64,000 bases of DNA from Gymnorhina tibicen. Taxonomy: Eukaryota; Chordata; Aves; Passeriformes; Artamidae. Shown in pieces: positions 9,721 through 23,256 of the stretch. The number at the start of each line of letters is the position of its first letter. Positions within the stretch are counted from its first letter, which is position 1. The notes under the pieces are model-generated. The model was not told the origin of the DNA, did not search any database, and was given only the letters and a program-made list of their open reading frames with translations. The stretch lies in contig VXAZ01001047.1 in NCBI GenBank assembly GCA_013399875.1, positions 124,001 through 188,000 of the forward strand, written 5' to 3'. Both the position numbers and the translations under genes were made by a program.

Positions 9721-12700
9721 ATGTCCTACACTCACTTGCCTTATGGGTAGGTCTTATTCTTCTTTTTATGGCTACAAAGAGTCTTCTTGTCATGATAACT
9801 TTATCCCTACAAATATAGCCATTCTGTCTGCTGTGCTTCCATTAAAAACTATCCCAAATCTGGTGCAACTAAAATTGTTTCGTACTGGGAAAAAAACTAA
9901 GTAGTACATCAGACAAAGCAAGGAAGGAACACAAAAGAAGGGCAGTGGATAAGTATATACATCAAAAAGGCCGAACAATACTTGATGAGAGAAGTCAAAC
10001 ATATACCTATTATAAAAGAAACACAGTCCTCTTGTCACAAATATACTTCCTTTCAGCTTGTTATTTCACTAATAAAATACATAAATACATAATGGCATTG
10101 CTGAGCAATAAAAAAAACCCAAACTGCTCTTATCCGTATACTTTGTAGGCTGTAAAATGGGGGCCTCAGGTTTCCCAATCTATTTTAAGACTTCCTAAGG
10201 TATTTCAGACATGGAGGAATAGAACACATGTATCAGAAACTTTGATTCTTCTCCACAGTACAGCTTATAGCCACATTTGTTACAATACCCTAGCTCATTT
10301 ATAACTAACAATTTGTTTGTACACTTAAACAACTTGTTAAGCCTTGATCACAGCTGCACTGATCAATTTTTGTGGCTACTGCTAGCAAGTACCCCAACTA
10401 TAATTCAGGAGAGCCTGATTTGGGGCATTAATCTTCAGAAAGAATAACCCATCTTTAAATTCATGAATAAGCTCTATTTACTTCAATGGTTAATGGATTG
10501 TGTAAATATATACCCCTGAATGATTTCTTTACTTAGGGCCTTGTTTTCTTTAGGGAGGGATCCTGAACCATTCCCATGCCTCCACTTTGTTTGTTCTTTT
10601 CTTGCGGCTGTGAATGTGAAGGACATCCAGGTTTTCTGGACAAGCACTGCTGGTGTCACCTGGGACAGACTGCATGGACACAACAGAGAATATGGAAGGG
10701 TCACTTCACTGGGGAACTGCAGCAGCACCAATGTAGGGGTACAGCCCACACTTTATCTCCTCACTAAACAGATTTTCAGAAGCTGATCCCCAAATCATAG
10801 TTATACTTTTAAACCTAAATGTTTCAAACATGGACTCTTCTACCAGTTCCAACACAGTGTCCACTCATTCCCTTCTTTTTTGCAGTAGTTATTGCCTGTT
10901 GAACATTTTAAGATGTTTTAAATAATGCAGTTACTTATCTATTTGCCTGCAAAAAATAATAAAGAAAAGCTTACAGAGATATAGTTAGCTCTAAAGGTCA
11001 TGTTAAAACTGGGAGAGAATACAAAGAGACTGAGACTTTTACCAGAATGTGGGAGAATATGTGTACATGAAGGCTGCAAATATTTCAGTTGAGTGGATTT
11101 TATTTTGCATTCTATCTGGTTTCACTTATATGATAATTGAAGGGAAATTGTGATAGAAAATAGAGCACTTTCCCATGCTGTGTCTAAAGCTTTTTTAATG
11201 ATTAAATGTCATCATATCTCAAGTGTACCAAAAATACTGGTGAAAGTCATCTTAATTTTTAAAAACAAATATGCATGAGAACCGGTTGTAGCTGGACATA
11301 GTTTTGGATTAGAGCAGGTCTGTCACTAGAGTAAGTTTTATTGTGATTTACCCAGGAGAGTTTGTATTAGGTTCTTCAGGAAGAAATAAAGACGAAAATA
11401 TTTTTAAGTCTTCTACTAAAAGATTTTTAATTTTTTTTTCGGCTGAAACACCCCCTCTGTGCGGAAGACTGGCCACATCACTTGTTATTGTCACAAGTGA
11501 AAATACCTCTGGGGACATAAACATATCTCCTGAGAACAAGAACCAATCTCTGCTCTCACTCCAACAGCTGTACCTTTCTTTTATAAGTGAAAACAGAGTT
11601 GGCCCTTAATAAGAAATGAAGGTAAGGCAAGAAAAAAACAGAGAAAAGCAAGCAGCTAAGGACAGCACAAAAGGGGAAAATGTGCCACAGGAAAACTTGT
11701 CTCGCTTGTTCTCCAGTTGACGTTGCCTAATCAGGAAGTTTCTCCCATTCCTACTGACTTAACTGTGGGTGAATTAAGAACTTGTCCCCGTATATTGAAA
11801 TACTTTGTTCCACTCTCATATAATGCGCTAGCCAGTTGTCAGGTGTATATATCAGTGCACATATTTATACCTCATTTAAATATCCAGTCCTAACCAAAGC
11901 AGGCAGCTTTAATTGCTCAATTTCCATGTAATTTACTGTGGCATTTCAGTGTTCCTTTTAACTTGGTTCTGGATATTTCTGTTGCCTCAGCTTCCTTGCA
12001 AATTGGGACAAATTTTTTTAAACAGCAAATCCTCAATACAATAATAAAACCCGACTTTTATACTCCCATTGATCACAACAAAGACCAAGTCAGTTAAGTA
12101 ATTAAAAGATTTTTATTTTATTATTGCATTTCAATAATTCTAGAACTGAATAGTGATACTTTGCAGATTTTTTTCTGTTAGCACATGCATTCAGACACTG
12201 TTTTATAAATTTCCACTGAGCTTGGATTTCAGAGGTCTCTATTCCCACCAAAGAATTCTCACAAGATTCTTATTATCTCATTTTCCCTTTTTTTTTGGCC
12301 TTGCACTTTGACCCTGGCATTCTCAAAAGGACACTTTGTTTTTTACATTAGGCTTCTACCAGACTGGTTTTCTAAACAATAAAATAGAGTAACTTGCAGA
12401 CCATACTTGTCCAGAGTCGAGAGACAGGCTCCACAAGCCAAATATATACAGTGGGAAAGTATAATTTAAAATGTTCCAGACTAAACATTTTAAAATCAGA
12501 CAAAATAAATATTTCAAAGCACTAACCTGAAAACTATTGCTGGAGCTTGATGTTGTTACTGCTGTAGCTCCTTGTTAAAAGATCATGAATTTTTAATGCT
12601 TTCAGGCATCCTACAGATAGCATAAGCACTATACATTGGCTCACAAATTATTTGCTGTCCTTCAGCATAACCTACAGTATCCAGTGCTTTACCTTTGAAA

Positions 12701-13105
12701 TTAGGAGATTCTGTAGTTATTAGAAAGCCTGCCTTTGCTAGGATCAGTTGTTTACTTTGCCATGTGTGCTATTTTGAACAAGAACTTCTAGCTATATGAA
12801 ATAAGAATGCCAGGCTCAGGATAGTAGTAATAATAAGAATTATTACTGTTATCATTCTGTGCCTTTCGTCACTCAAAGCTCCAACCCATCAAAACCCGGG
12901 TACAAGGACTTGGCTGAAGTAAGAACTTACAGCAGGACAGGTTCACCCTCTACAATAAGATATTGCTGCTTCTCCCAGGTACTGGATTTCCCAAACCTCT
13001 AGGCTTCTACCTTTTTGGACAGGCTCTCACCAGGTTCAGAAAGAAATATATATATTATCAAAATATGCATGGCATCTGCTGTATTCATCAGACTTTCTCT
13101 CCAGA
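9721..13105. other. Unique DNA, no gene seen
   Basis: AT-rich unique sequence. An 88-codon plus-strand frame at 10520-10786 follows a decent acceptor-like TTTTCTTTAG, but its donor is poor and its product unrecognised. Low-complexity runs are short (poly-T near 12288-12296). Nothing else supports a gene. Confidence 0.5.
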
Positions 13106-13331
13106 GGTTTGAGTTTTTTGCTATTTGGTTTTGGATCTTTTTGGAGTTTTTCGGTCGGGTTTTTTTGTTGGTGATGTTTTTTAGTTTGGAGTTTGGGGGG
13201 GGGGTGTTTGCTTGTTTTTCTTTTTTTTTGGTTTTTTTTGGGTAGGTTGCTTTTTTTTCTTTTTTGTTTTGGGGGGGTGTTTTGGTTTGGGGGGTTTTTT
13301 TGTGCATTTTTGGTTTGGGTTTTTTGGGGGG
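13106..13331 (+). repeat. Strand-asymmetric G/T-rich low-complexity tract
   Basis: About 225 bases in which the plus strand is almost entirely G and T, with only scattered A and C. It includes runs of ten G (13195-13204), seven G (13271-13277), six G (13289-13294) and six G (13326-13331), separated by T-rich spacers. The complementary strand is A/C-rich, so frames of 60-117 codons read through it on both strands are artefacts of low complexity. The origin may be a decayed and expanded poly-A/poly-T tail or slippage of a simple repeat. The G runs could support non-B structures on the plus strand, though spacing is mostly too long for the standard four-run quadruplex motif. Confidence 0.9.
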
Positions 13332-15082
13332 ATGGAAGGATGCTAGCTATAGGGTTGAACTCAGTAGGGTATTCAGCTCTACAGGCCACCTAATAATTTA
13401 TCATCCCTTAACCTTCAGCATGAAGATATGACTACATCCTACGCAAAAATGTTCATGATATTAAACAGGAAAGCATTTACAGATTTTCTAGGGCCTGTAC
13501 CCCAAGAAAATCACCTGCCTGAGCATTAAAACCAGTATTGTAGATAAGGAAGAATCAAAGCTGAATTTATTATTTTAATCAGAAAAATGAGATTTCTTTT
13601 TTAAAAAGAAAAATTTAAAAGTCTTGCTGCTCCGGAGCCCAAGAAAAGCTGTGATAAAAATATCTTTCAATTACACTACTGTAGATCTCAGTTTCAGATG
13701 ATTTCATTTTCCAACAGGAAGTGTGTCATGGTCTCTGTGTCACATAGAAGTAAACTGAGATGTCATACAAGCTATTTCTAGAGCCTTCAGAAGGATCTGA
13801 AGGAGTTAAATTTCTCTCCTCATCCCTAGTCTGGCACTTTGCTTCCCAAGTTGCTTTCTCCAACTTACATTGGGAAAAAATGTTCCGAAACAAGAGAATC
13901 ATTAAAACATATAATACTCTTGTCAGTGAGGAACAAGCATTCCACACTACTACTGTTGTTATTATCCCTTCCAAAACTAAAGACTGAGTAAAGTACTTCT
14001 CAGTCAGCAAGGCATGAAATCTTGGATACTTTTCTAGCTTTACTCGGAGATTCTGTTAGCAGAGGGTTTATGCACAAAAACACCACTTACCCTTCTAAAG
14101 CTGAATCTGATAACCCCACTCAGGTAAGGTTCCAAGAGCAGAAAAAAAATTTTCACCTCGGATTTACTACCATGGCTGGCATATTTCTAAGAAGGAAAAA
14201 AGGAGCAAGTGTTGGCTCTGAGTTAAGACTCAGAGGCAGGAGAGCAGGCCACAAACATGGGAACACTGAATGCTGAAGCTAGTAATGTTTTATAAACTTC
14301 AGTTAAGTGTAGAACACCAAGCATCCAGCACAATTTGCAGTGGTAAGCCCAAGAAGCTATGACACAGAGGGAGACAAAAACTGCCCATTTTTATGAGAAA
14401 AGCTGGTTATTTTACAGTATTTAATTAGATATTAATAGGGACCAGGTCATAAAGCAAAAAGTGTTAACATAAATTATGGAATAACCTACAAGCCAATAGA
14501 AAATAACAGAATGCTATTTTAACATCCAAAACCATCCTGCGACATCACCAGTAAGACAGGATACTTTGTAACTCATTGATAGGTGCAAGTGAATGCTATA
14601 CAATTTGTGCATGTCTGTGTGTGTATGGAGTTTGTTATTTGCACAGCACAGAACTATTCATTAATGTGCCTATATATAACATAGTAGTTGAGAGCCACTA
14701 GAGAAAACATTTGCACTACCCTCATATTTCCTGTTTTCTGAATCAAGATTGGCATGAACAGATGACATAAATTTCCAGTCTCTGTAACAAAGGAATTAGT
14801 TGATATGTGGCCATGCCTAGTAAGGAAGACTTTAAGAACGGTAAATGAAGTCTTTTTCAGCTGTCAGAAGCAAGTAACAACCTGACTCATGATTCCTCTT
14901 GGAGTACCTAGGTACTAGTGTCTTCTTCTAGAACAAGTCCCTGTGTGGACACTCTTTCTGGAATAAGAATATTGTCACAGATGGTTAATACAACCCACAC
15001 TCTCACCCCTGGGAAAACAAAATAAAATCCTAATACCTCTTTGCAGCATTTCTTTCATAGCAGCTATTTTGTAGATTCTCAC
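13332..15082. other. Unique DNA, no gene seen
   Basis: AT-rich unique sequence with overlapping but implausible frames of 75-94 codons near 13726-14276. A short TG-rich stretch lies at about 14608-14625. No repeat family recognised. Confidence 0.5.
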
Positions 15083-15320
15083 TGTAGCGGTGTGACCCCA
15101 GCTGGATGCCAGGTGCCCAAAAACTGTCACTTCCCTCCTCAACTGGACAGGAGAGAGAGTATAATGAAAGGCTCATGGGTTGAGATCAGAATGGGGAAAG
15201 ATCACTTACCAGCTACCATAATGGGCAAAACAGACTCAGTTTGGGGAAATTAATTTAGTGGATTACCAATCAAAATCAGAGTAGAAGAATGAGAAGTAAA
15301 TCAAATAGTAACAATCCCAT
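15083..15320 (-). mobile_element. Truncated ERVL-type LTR, minus strand
   Basis: The plus strand opens with TGTAGCGGTGTGACCCCAGC, a diverged form of the reverse-complemented 3' end of a common avian ERV LTR (young copies read TGTTGTGGTTTAACCCCAGC). Further family landmarks follow: CTCAACTGGACAGGAGAGAG near 15137-15156, CTCATGGGTTGAGATC near 15171-15186, and GGCAAAACAGACTCAG near 15224-15239. About 240 bases remain and the 5' part of the LTR is missing. The related, more complete LTR at 48702-49301 shares the word CTCATGGGTTGAGAT in the opposite orientation. The family call rests on memory of avian LTR sequences, not on a search. The right boundary is approximate. Confidence 0.62.
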
Positions 15321-17517
15321 CAGAAAATTTCTAACAAGCCCAAATATTCCTGGTATGAGCAGGACTTACTACATGTCTTTCTCAAATGCGAAAGGTATCA
15401 TTTAAATTACATATTGTAAATAACTGACAAGAAGAAACATGCTACATGGACTTGTCCATGGTTTTATGAGAAAATTACAAATGTGGTTTTCCACTGTGCT
15501 GCCAAAAGCAAATTTGCCATACACACACCAAGTCATCTACTGATGGACTTGAAACATCCAGCATTGCACTGGGAAGTCTTAGACTTAAGTAACAAAATTC
15601 TGAAAAGCAAAGGCATACAGCAGTTGCTGCTGAGGGAAATGACACCTACTCTACCACTTAATACAACACCCCACACTTGGTCTGGTGAAGTATTTGATCT
15701 GAATTGTCCTATATATCAAGGACAATAGAGAATATATGCATGCCATAGAACCAGTCAACACCAAGTTACTTCCACCCACAAAAAATCCAGAGCCTAAACT
15801 CCTTGAGGAGTCACCGCAGGGACACTGGTGTTGATCAGACATGACACAGGAATAAAACAGACACACTTGAGAACACTGCACAATGCTCTCATACTCATGC
15901 TGGTCAGCCTGTACAGCTGCTGTGCAATACTAAAAAATATGGTGGTCCAGATCTGCACTAAAGGAAAGATCTTAACCTTGTGCTCAGTCAAATGTAATGT
16001 AGCCACTACAAGGCCAATTAAACTGCCTCCACAGTGAAGGACTCGGGTAGAGGGAGTTTAACTCAAGAGGAAACAATATTTACTTTTCAAAGAACCTATT
16101 TCAGCTACTAGGGCAGAGAGTGGAAACAGGACTTACATTTGAAAGGTGATACATTTCCACTTCTCACATGAATAAAATCACACAGGACCAGCCATACTTG
16201 GCATATAAACTTCTGGAAGTTCCTTCTTCCACCTTTCTAAAATATTTACAGTGTCAGAGTGCTAATCCATATTTTGTACATTCACTCTCCAAAGGTCTGG
16301 ATTTTCAGCCTGAGACCTTTTCTTCTTTTTCCCTAGGAAAACTGCATATTAAGAATAAATTTCATAATTAATCTCTCAAAGAAAAAATATTTATAATATT
16401 TTAAAAGTGATGGGTAATCCTTGTATGCCTTTAGATTTGGTGAGATGCAGGGACATACCTGAAGGATTAATATGAGCATACAATTCCAGATGAGGTAGTA
16501 AAATTCCATTTGCTTCAAGAAGGGACTGTGTGTCAGTTTTCCACGTTCTTCTAATGAATATTTCATATGGGTTTTAATGCAATGCAAGAGCGGAGCTTAA
16601 TGTAGGTAGGTGTAATGGATATAGGATAGCGCATTACTGATGAAAAGCCAAGTAGATGTGGCCAACGGGAAGAAACAGTGCCCCTGTGGAACTTAAACAG
16701 CTCCAGGAAAATTAACAGTTCAGCAAGCTTTACTAAGTACCATGAAATTCTCTCCTGAGTTGTTACTGTTGAAATATGTTTTCATGTTCTCCATCAGCCA
16801 TTGCACTTTGTTGACTGAACGAGATGTTTTGCAGTGCTGAATAAAAAAGAAGAGAAAACCTAACACTCCTTGTTTGTAGTTTCACTGCACTCATGAAGGA
16901 TTCTGATCATCCCATCAAAAAAGAACACAGAGACCACTCAATTCTACACAGCATGAAGGTATTGCAGATTTTCAATTAAGGGGCAAAAGATATAACTTTT
17001 TCATAACTAATCGAATTCATTACAGTTGAGGGACATTTCCTTTGGTTTGCAAAGCATTCTCTGCATCTGCCCTGCAAATCCTTTATTAATTTGAAGCTAA
17101 GGAAAGGCAGAGCTCAAAAGTACCCACCACTGCATGGAAGATGCGCAAATGTAGCTGATGTTTCATGTTCTCTATTCAACATCAAGCATCTGAAGGAAGG
17201 ATGTTGGTTGTCCTTTGTCACCACGGCTGCCTAGGTGTACATTTATTGATCAGAGTATTGAGGCTGAAAAGACAGAGGCTAGAAAACAACATTGCACACT
17301 AGGTATTTCAAGACTAAAACGTCCATTTGATGTGGAGGACATTTCATTTTTTTTATCATCTTTGAAGCATGGCCAGTTTCCCACTAATTGCTAAGAATAA
17401 ACTAAGTTGCAATTTCAGTGAAAGCCCTCAGGCTTTTGTCATCTACAAATGTGCTTGAAGTTTCCCAGAATCCAGCTGATATTTTGTCCTCCTATTTTGA
17501 TTCATTTTAATTTGATT

Positions 17518-17532
17518 AAAAAAAAAAAAAAA
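17518..17532 (+). repeat. Poly-A run (15 A)
   Basis: An uninterrupted run of 15 adenines. No retrocopy or recognisable element lies immediately upstream, so it is simple sequence and not evidence of an insertion. Confidence 0.9.
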
Positions 17533-19906
17533 GCTGTTTCACCTTATGCTTTTAAGACTGCTCAAAAATGTTGCTCATGGTATACATGAGATTGCACTAA
17601 GAAACACAAGGACAACTCAAAGTCCAAACTATAACTCACGGACATGGAACAGACTGTTTTCCTAATCCATTTGCTAGAGCTCACCGTCTAGAAGACTGTA
17701 AGGGAGGAATAGTAGGGTTCCTTCCACAAAGCACAAGGAATTGACCTCAGCTGCTCTCCCGTGAATAATGGGAGCTCCTGCAGTGAGGTGATAGCAAATG
17801 TAGCAATATAGCACTTTGTAGCTCCCACTCTTAAGCAAGGCAGGGAAGGAAAAAAATAATTCAGCCCCCAAGACATTTGCTGGTCTAATGTTTTTTTTCT
17901 CTTCTTTTTCACAGTCCCAGCATAGTTATAGCAATGAAATGTTTATTCTGGTGCAGCTAGCAGTCCCCTAAACATAAGACTCAAGTCATCAGCAATTTTC
18001 AGAGCATTAGAAAAAAAAAAATGAGGAAGAGAAACAAACAGTTCCCTTCAATAAATTGTCAACCTAAATGATTCATTATGCGTAGCTTCTATGAAGACAG
18101 TTGCTGTTATGACATTGATGGCATTCATAAATACACAGGTACAGCTAAGAGGTGATGGATGTAGTCAGAATATTGTCCTCCATCATTTCCACTCCCCTTT
18201 TTCATTATTCTTCACTTTTTAACTATGACAGGAACTATTTAAAGGCAGACTCCTGTTATAATCAAATTATCATATTCCGCTTTGGAGATTTCATAGGGGG
18301 TTCCAAGAATATTGGTTTGACTAGGATGAGATAAGCATGTTTTTTCCTCCAAGCACTCTCTGCTTGGTGAGTTCCTCCCTTTCTAGACATTTTCCTGCTC
18401 AGCACCTGTACAGATAACAGTCTATGAGATGGAAAACAATGAAAGAACGTATTACTCACGGTGAGATTGTCTCTGGTGTCCTTTTTTTCAAACTGTTAAA
18501 AACGAAGACCAGATTTTCTGTTTTAACCAATATTCAGACAGAAAAAGGAGAAGGTTGTAGCAGGGGCATAGCATGTATCATAGTAACTCTTCCCCCTCAT
18601 TTCTGATTCCTCTGTATAGTTAAAAACAGCCCTGTCTTGCTTGGGCTAAAGGGGATAATACAGGCCTGAACTTAAAATTGAGGTTCACATATACATCAGT
18701 GTGAGAATCACTGCACTCTAGTCATAACTGAGCTCAGCTAAACTAATTCCACAGGAAAATTCTGCTAATAATTCAACAGTTTGATCCAGTATTGTAGTCT
18801 GTGCCTAGAATCTCATGGCTTTAACATTTCAGTGTACTAAATGTAGAAATGTTCACAGTACCTCTTTGAAAAGCAAAGTGCCTCCATAAAAGTACCTCAC
18901 TATATTGGAGGAACCAAAGCCACCACAACATCAAGATCACAGAAGTTCTGGATCTCTTTGAAAATGCTTTGGAAGATTTTGAGGGTTTTGTAATTTTTCT
19001 TATATAGTTGTGTGACGCTCAGCTTTGTTCTCAATGCCCTTGCAGTCTTCAAAATCTGTCATTGATATTTAGGGGCAGAAGAGTAGGTTTCCAGCTGCTA
19101 GTGGTAAGACAAATTTTTATCAAAAATAATTGAACCTTGTCAGGTACCAAGAAACTCCAGTTTCTCAGAAACCTTATTGGTCTTACGTTCAGGTGACAGG
19201 CACAAACATCACCACTAATTTTCTGGCTACTCAAACATGCAATAGTCAACTTCTCATAGTCAGCATTTAATAGTTGGCACTGGAATTCCCCCAAACTACA
19301 ACCACATGTTTTATGCATAGGGAAAAAAAGCCAAACAATTGTGCTACATAAGAACTCATGAACTGTTAAATATTTTTTAAAACCACTTTTTTTATTTCGC
19401 TTGCCCATTGTTCCCCAGTGGTCCAAAACATCATTAAGCACCTACTCCTATCATCAGGCTAACTTATCATCAGTTTCAAGAACCATTCTGGTCACACATC
19501 TCTTTGCAGAATATAATAAAAGCATAGTGAAATGCAATAAAGGACACAAATACAGCTACAAATGCTACATGCATGTTTAAAATAAATTACAAGGATGGCA
19601 TATTCCATATTAAAACTACATCATTTTTTGTTGAGAAAAAAAATTAGGAAAATTGTCTCCTAACTTTTTTATTTTAACTGCTTCACAGCATAAAAAGAAA
19701 TCAACTAAAAAAACCACAAAAATAATTCTGTCTCTTTATTTGAAAGCTTACTTTTAACAAATTTTCATTTAGAGATGATTATAGATTCTCTAAAGAAATA
19801 TTGAATCGTCTATCCAAGCAAGAAAGTAATTTCTACAGAAAAAGTGCACCCAAAAAGTTTCTGACAACTATTACAAAATGATAGCAGTAAGTTTATTATA
19901 ATGTAT

Positions 19907-19950
19907 TAAAAAAACCCCAACAAAACAAAACAAAAAACCCAACCAAACAA
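19907..19950 (+). repeat. A/C-rich low-complexity tract
   Basis: A run composed of A with interspersed C (AAAACAAAAC-type units followed by AACCAAACAA). Tracts like this are widespread in avian genomes. No coding content. Confidence 0.85.
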
Positions 19951-20742
19951 TGGGAGAAGATATGCTTGAATATGCTATTATGGCTTGGCTTTAGCATTCA
20001 AGCTCAAGGATAAACAAGAACAGAATTTCCATACATAGATATATACTGTAGGCTAAAAATGCTGTGGTACATAACATCCTTGAGATGGTTAATAAGAGCA
20101 GCATGAGAAATCTGCACCACAGGGTAAAAACTAATGATTGACAAATACTAAGCACCAAAAGCACTGCATATAAAAAGGGAAAAGGCAGAACTTGATGACA
20201 AGTGAAGAGCAGTGAGAAGAGATGAGCTGAACATATTTTTTTTTAATGAGGTGTTAAGTAGATCAGCTCTGGAGGTTGGATAATGACCATGGCAATGATT
20301 TGGCCAGGGATGTGAAAAAAGCTGAATAACATGATATGTGGGAAACTCAGGACAGCACTGAAACATGAAATAACATCCGAGAAAAAAGGTGAGGTACTTC
20401 TGCCACTCAGAGAACTTCTAGTGATGCTAGGGTTGCAAGCACTTGGCATCTCATTAAGGTAACATGTTTTTTAAAAAGCAAGCACAAATTTAAAGAGAAA
20501 AAATCTTACTTTATAGCAACTCCCTCACTCCCAGAGAAAACTTCTGAAAGTGCAGCTTTTTCTTCCTACACATTACCATTCCATTCTATGTCCATAACTG
20601 TAGTGGCCCTCTGGAAAACTGGGGCACCACCAAGTTGGGTCTACCACCAAGGCAGTAGCACATTAGAGCAACATGTCTGTGGAGCAGGGGAAGAAGAGCA
20701 AAAAGAACAAGCAGGACTTGCTTCACTGAGTATCAGAATTGA

Positions 20743-20754
20743 AAAAAAAAAAAA
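20743..20754 (+). repeat. Poly-A run
   Basis: Twelve consecutive adenines, with a second A-rich run about 75 bases downstream (near 20821-20832). Frames crossing this stretch are lysine-rich artefacts. Confidence 0.85.
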
Positions 20755-23215
20755 GAAAATCAACCCTGTGTGAACATTTTCATGAGAAAAAGAGCAAGCA
20801 ACAGAATTGTCAGGTTATACCAAAAAAAAAAAAGTCTAAAATAGCTAGCAGTTGTTTGAAGGAACATGACAGTGACAAAGGCAGAGGAAGTTTGTGGTGG
20901 GTGTTCAAGGATGGCAAGGAACAGGATATGTTTATGCACAGAGATGCTAAATATAAACTCCAAGGTGCAGCAGAGATGAAAGACACCTCATCAACAGTAT
21001 CTGTAGAAGGTCAGGATGCAGTATAAAAGGGAGGGAAAAAGACATGGGCCCCAATTCACACAGAAAATAGCAAAAAGAGATTTTGTGCCACTTCCCCATG
21101 GTTTTGCTGGGCAAATATGTAAAAATACATAAAAGCTGCCCTTGCAAACTGAAGTTTTATTTGTAGCAGAATCACAGACAACATAAACTGAAGAACTGGT
21201 GACTCACAATGCAAAAACATAAAATGTAACCTGTATTTTACAGAATAAATGTTCTATTAAAATCAGTGCAACAGTAGCTGACTCTAGCTGCTCATCAGAA
21301 GAGATGAATAGAAATAATAGGGTTTCAGACTTGTCATTTCTTTCCTGAGATGGAAATCAAGATGGCTCCAAATTCTGAGAATGTCGTCAAACATTCTCAG
21401 ACACTGCCATAAAATTTGAAGAAAGGGCTGTACAAATACATAAGGTAAAATTTTCATTTAAGCAGAGCTTAAGATACTGCTGACGTGACAACCCATATCA
21501 CATCAAACTTTAGACTGAATAAGAAGTTTCAGTTTAAAATTTTAAAGTTTCATGTCCTGCCAAATGTATCATATAAAGGACATCACTAAAGGAAAGGATG
21601 TACACATAAGCTGTTACACAACACCTAGGTATGGAAATCCATGCTGTGATGTAAAACTACTAAAGAGGGTTATGACCACATGATTTAGTCCTTTGCTTTC
21701 TTTCACAGATGACCAGTTGATGGTCAAAAGTCTCTTCATCAGCCCCTAAACACAGACACTTCTGTTCATTATCTGGTGCAGTGTGGTTTTAATTCATCAA
21801 GCTGTTGGATATTTAATCCAGCAGATCATCCATTTCTGACTACAGTTCTTTTCAAGTCAGCTTCCTGAGTGTTATTTTTCAGGTAAGAATCCAATGGTCC
21901 TTGTTTCTAGTGATTGTGACAGTGAAATCCATACAGAAAACTCAAACATAGACAGTCTACTCTTAACTGCTTGTTTATCTTGAGCATCACAGCCCCATTT
22001 AATCAATTGGCATTGATTTAAAATGCAGGGTAATCTCAAAGGAGAGAAGTAGGGTAGATGGGCAGGTATAGATCGGGGTGGGAATGACAGCAGTTCAGAT
22101 CTAGTTTTACAGATGTCCTGTGGAGAAAGAAAGCACAGAGACCTGGGGAATTAGCAGGATGAGCAGACAAATTTTTGGTTTTTTTTCTGCTACTACACCC
22201 TTCTTGGCAATTATGAACTATTAAAGCCTACAAAAGGAGACTTTCCTGCTCTGTGTTCTGACACAGGATTTTCCGTATCACTTGGAGCTTCAGCCCACCA
22301 ATGCTCACTCTGGCTCAGATGGTATGCAAACGAATCAAAAAATTCAAAAGGCAGGAAGAGCAGAGGAAGAAGAGGGACATGCTAAGGAAAAGAAAGAAAA
22401 AGAAGGAACGCATAAAAACAACAACAAAGAAACAACAGAAGTTTTCAATTTCCATTTCAAATAGAAAAACCGAATATTTTCCCAGGAAGCATGTTTTTAT
22501 GGGCCACCTGAAAAATATATGTGTTTTATTTTACTGTTATGCCGTACAGTCACCAGAACATTCTGTGGCCAGGGGAGATTGCAGCATGAAGTAGATAATG
22601 AGGTGCAGTAGTTTAGCAATAGTCAAGAGTTTTAGGGGTATGTTTTTTAACTGCTCTTAATCAAGACACAGAGACCAGCAGATGGGCCACCTGTGATGAA
22701 AGGCAAGTAGAAAAACTGAGCTTGCCATTGTTCTTAAAACTGTTATGCACACATCTGACAGCAACTAAGTTAGATCAAAGCAGAGTACAGAGGGGATCAC
22801 AAAGCAACAGCCACTGAAGCAGGAAAGAAGATGTGAAAAGAGCTACAAGCTAACTAGCACAGGGATATGAAACTGGTACTGACCAAAGCTGTGAAACAGT
22901 AGAACCCAGAAGTATCAAAGACACTGGTTATTTCAGAACTACAGAAGAAACGGAAACATGAAGGTGTGGCATGAAAGAAAGAGATGTAATAAAGATGTAA
23001 CATCGAGAGCCTCTTGCAGAATTAAAGTTACAAACACCCACCAGGGGAGATAAGACACTTTCTGTGTTTTCACTTGCTTAAAAATTATTCATCATAAGGA
23101 AACAGGTTTTGATGCAATAAAAAGCAGTCCTGCCATTATATATGGGGAGCAGAAGTGGAACTGGAATATCCTTTTCCTTTCCATCAGTTACGACGTTAAG
23201 GTCCAGAAACTGTTG

Positions 23216-23256
23216 AAAACAGTTATTAGAAACAGTTATTAAATATTAGAAACAGG
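23216..23256 (+). repeat. Short imperfect tandem repeat
   Basis: The unit AGAAACAGTTATTA or close variants occurs about three times within 41 bases (AAAACAGTTATT, AGAAACAGTTATT, then ATTAGAAACAGG). Too short for a minisatellite call, but visibly a local duplication. Confidence 0.75.

Noticed and set aside
13036..13389. 117-codon Lys/Pro/Asn-rich minus-strand frame
   Set aside because: Produced by the G/T low-complexity tract.
17518..17532. Poly-A tail of a processed pseudogene
   Set aside because: No recognisable transcript-like sequence or target duplication precedes the run.
22301..22594. Lysine/arginine-rich frame resembling a basic nuclear protein or coiled coil
   Set aside because: The residues come from an A/G-rich simple stretch, with no splice context or conservation evidence.
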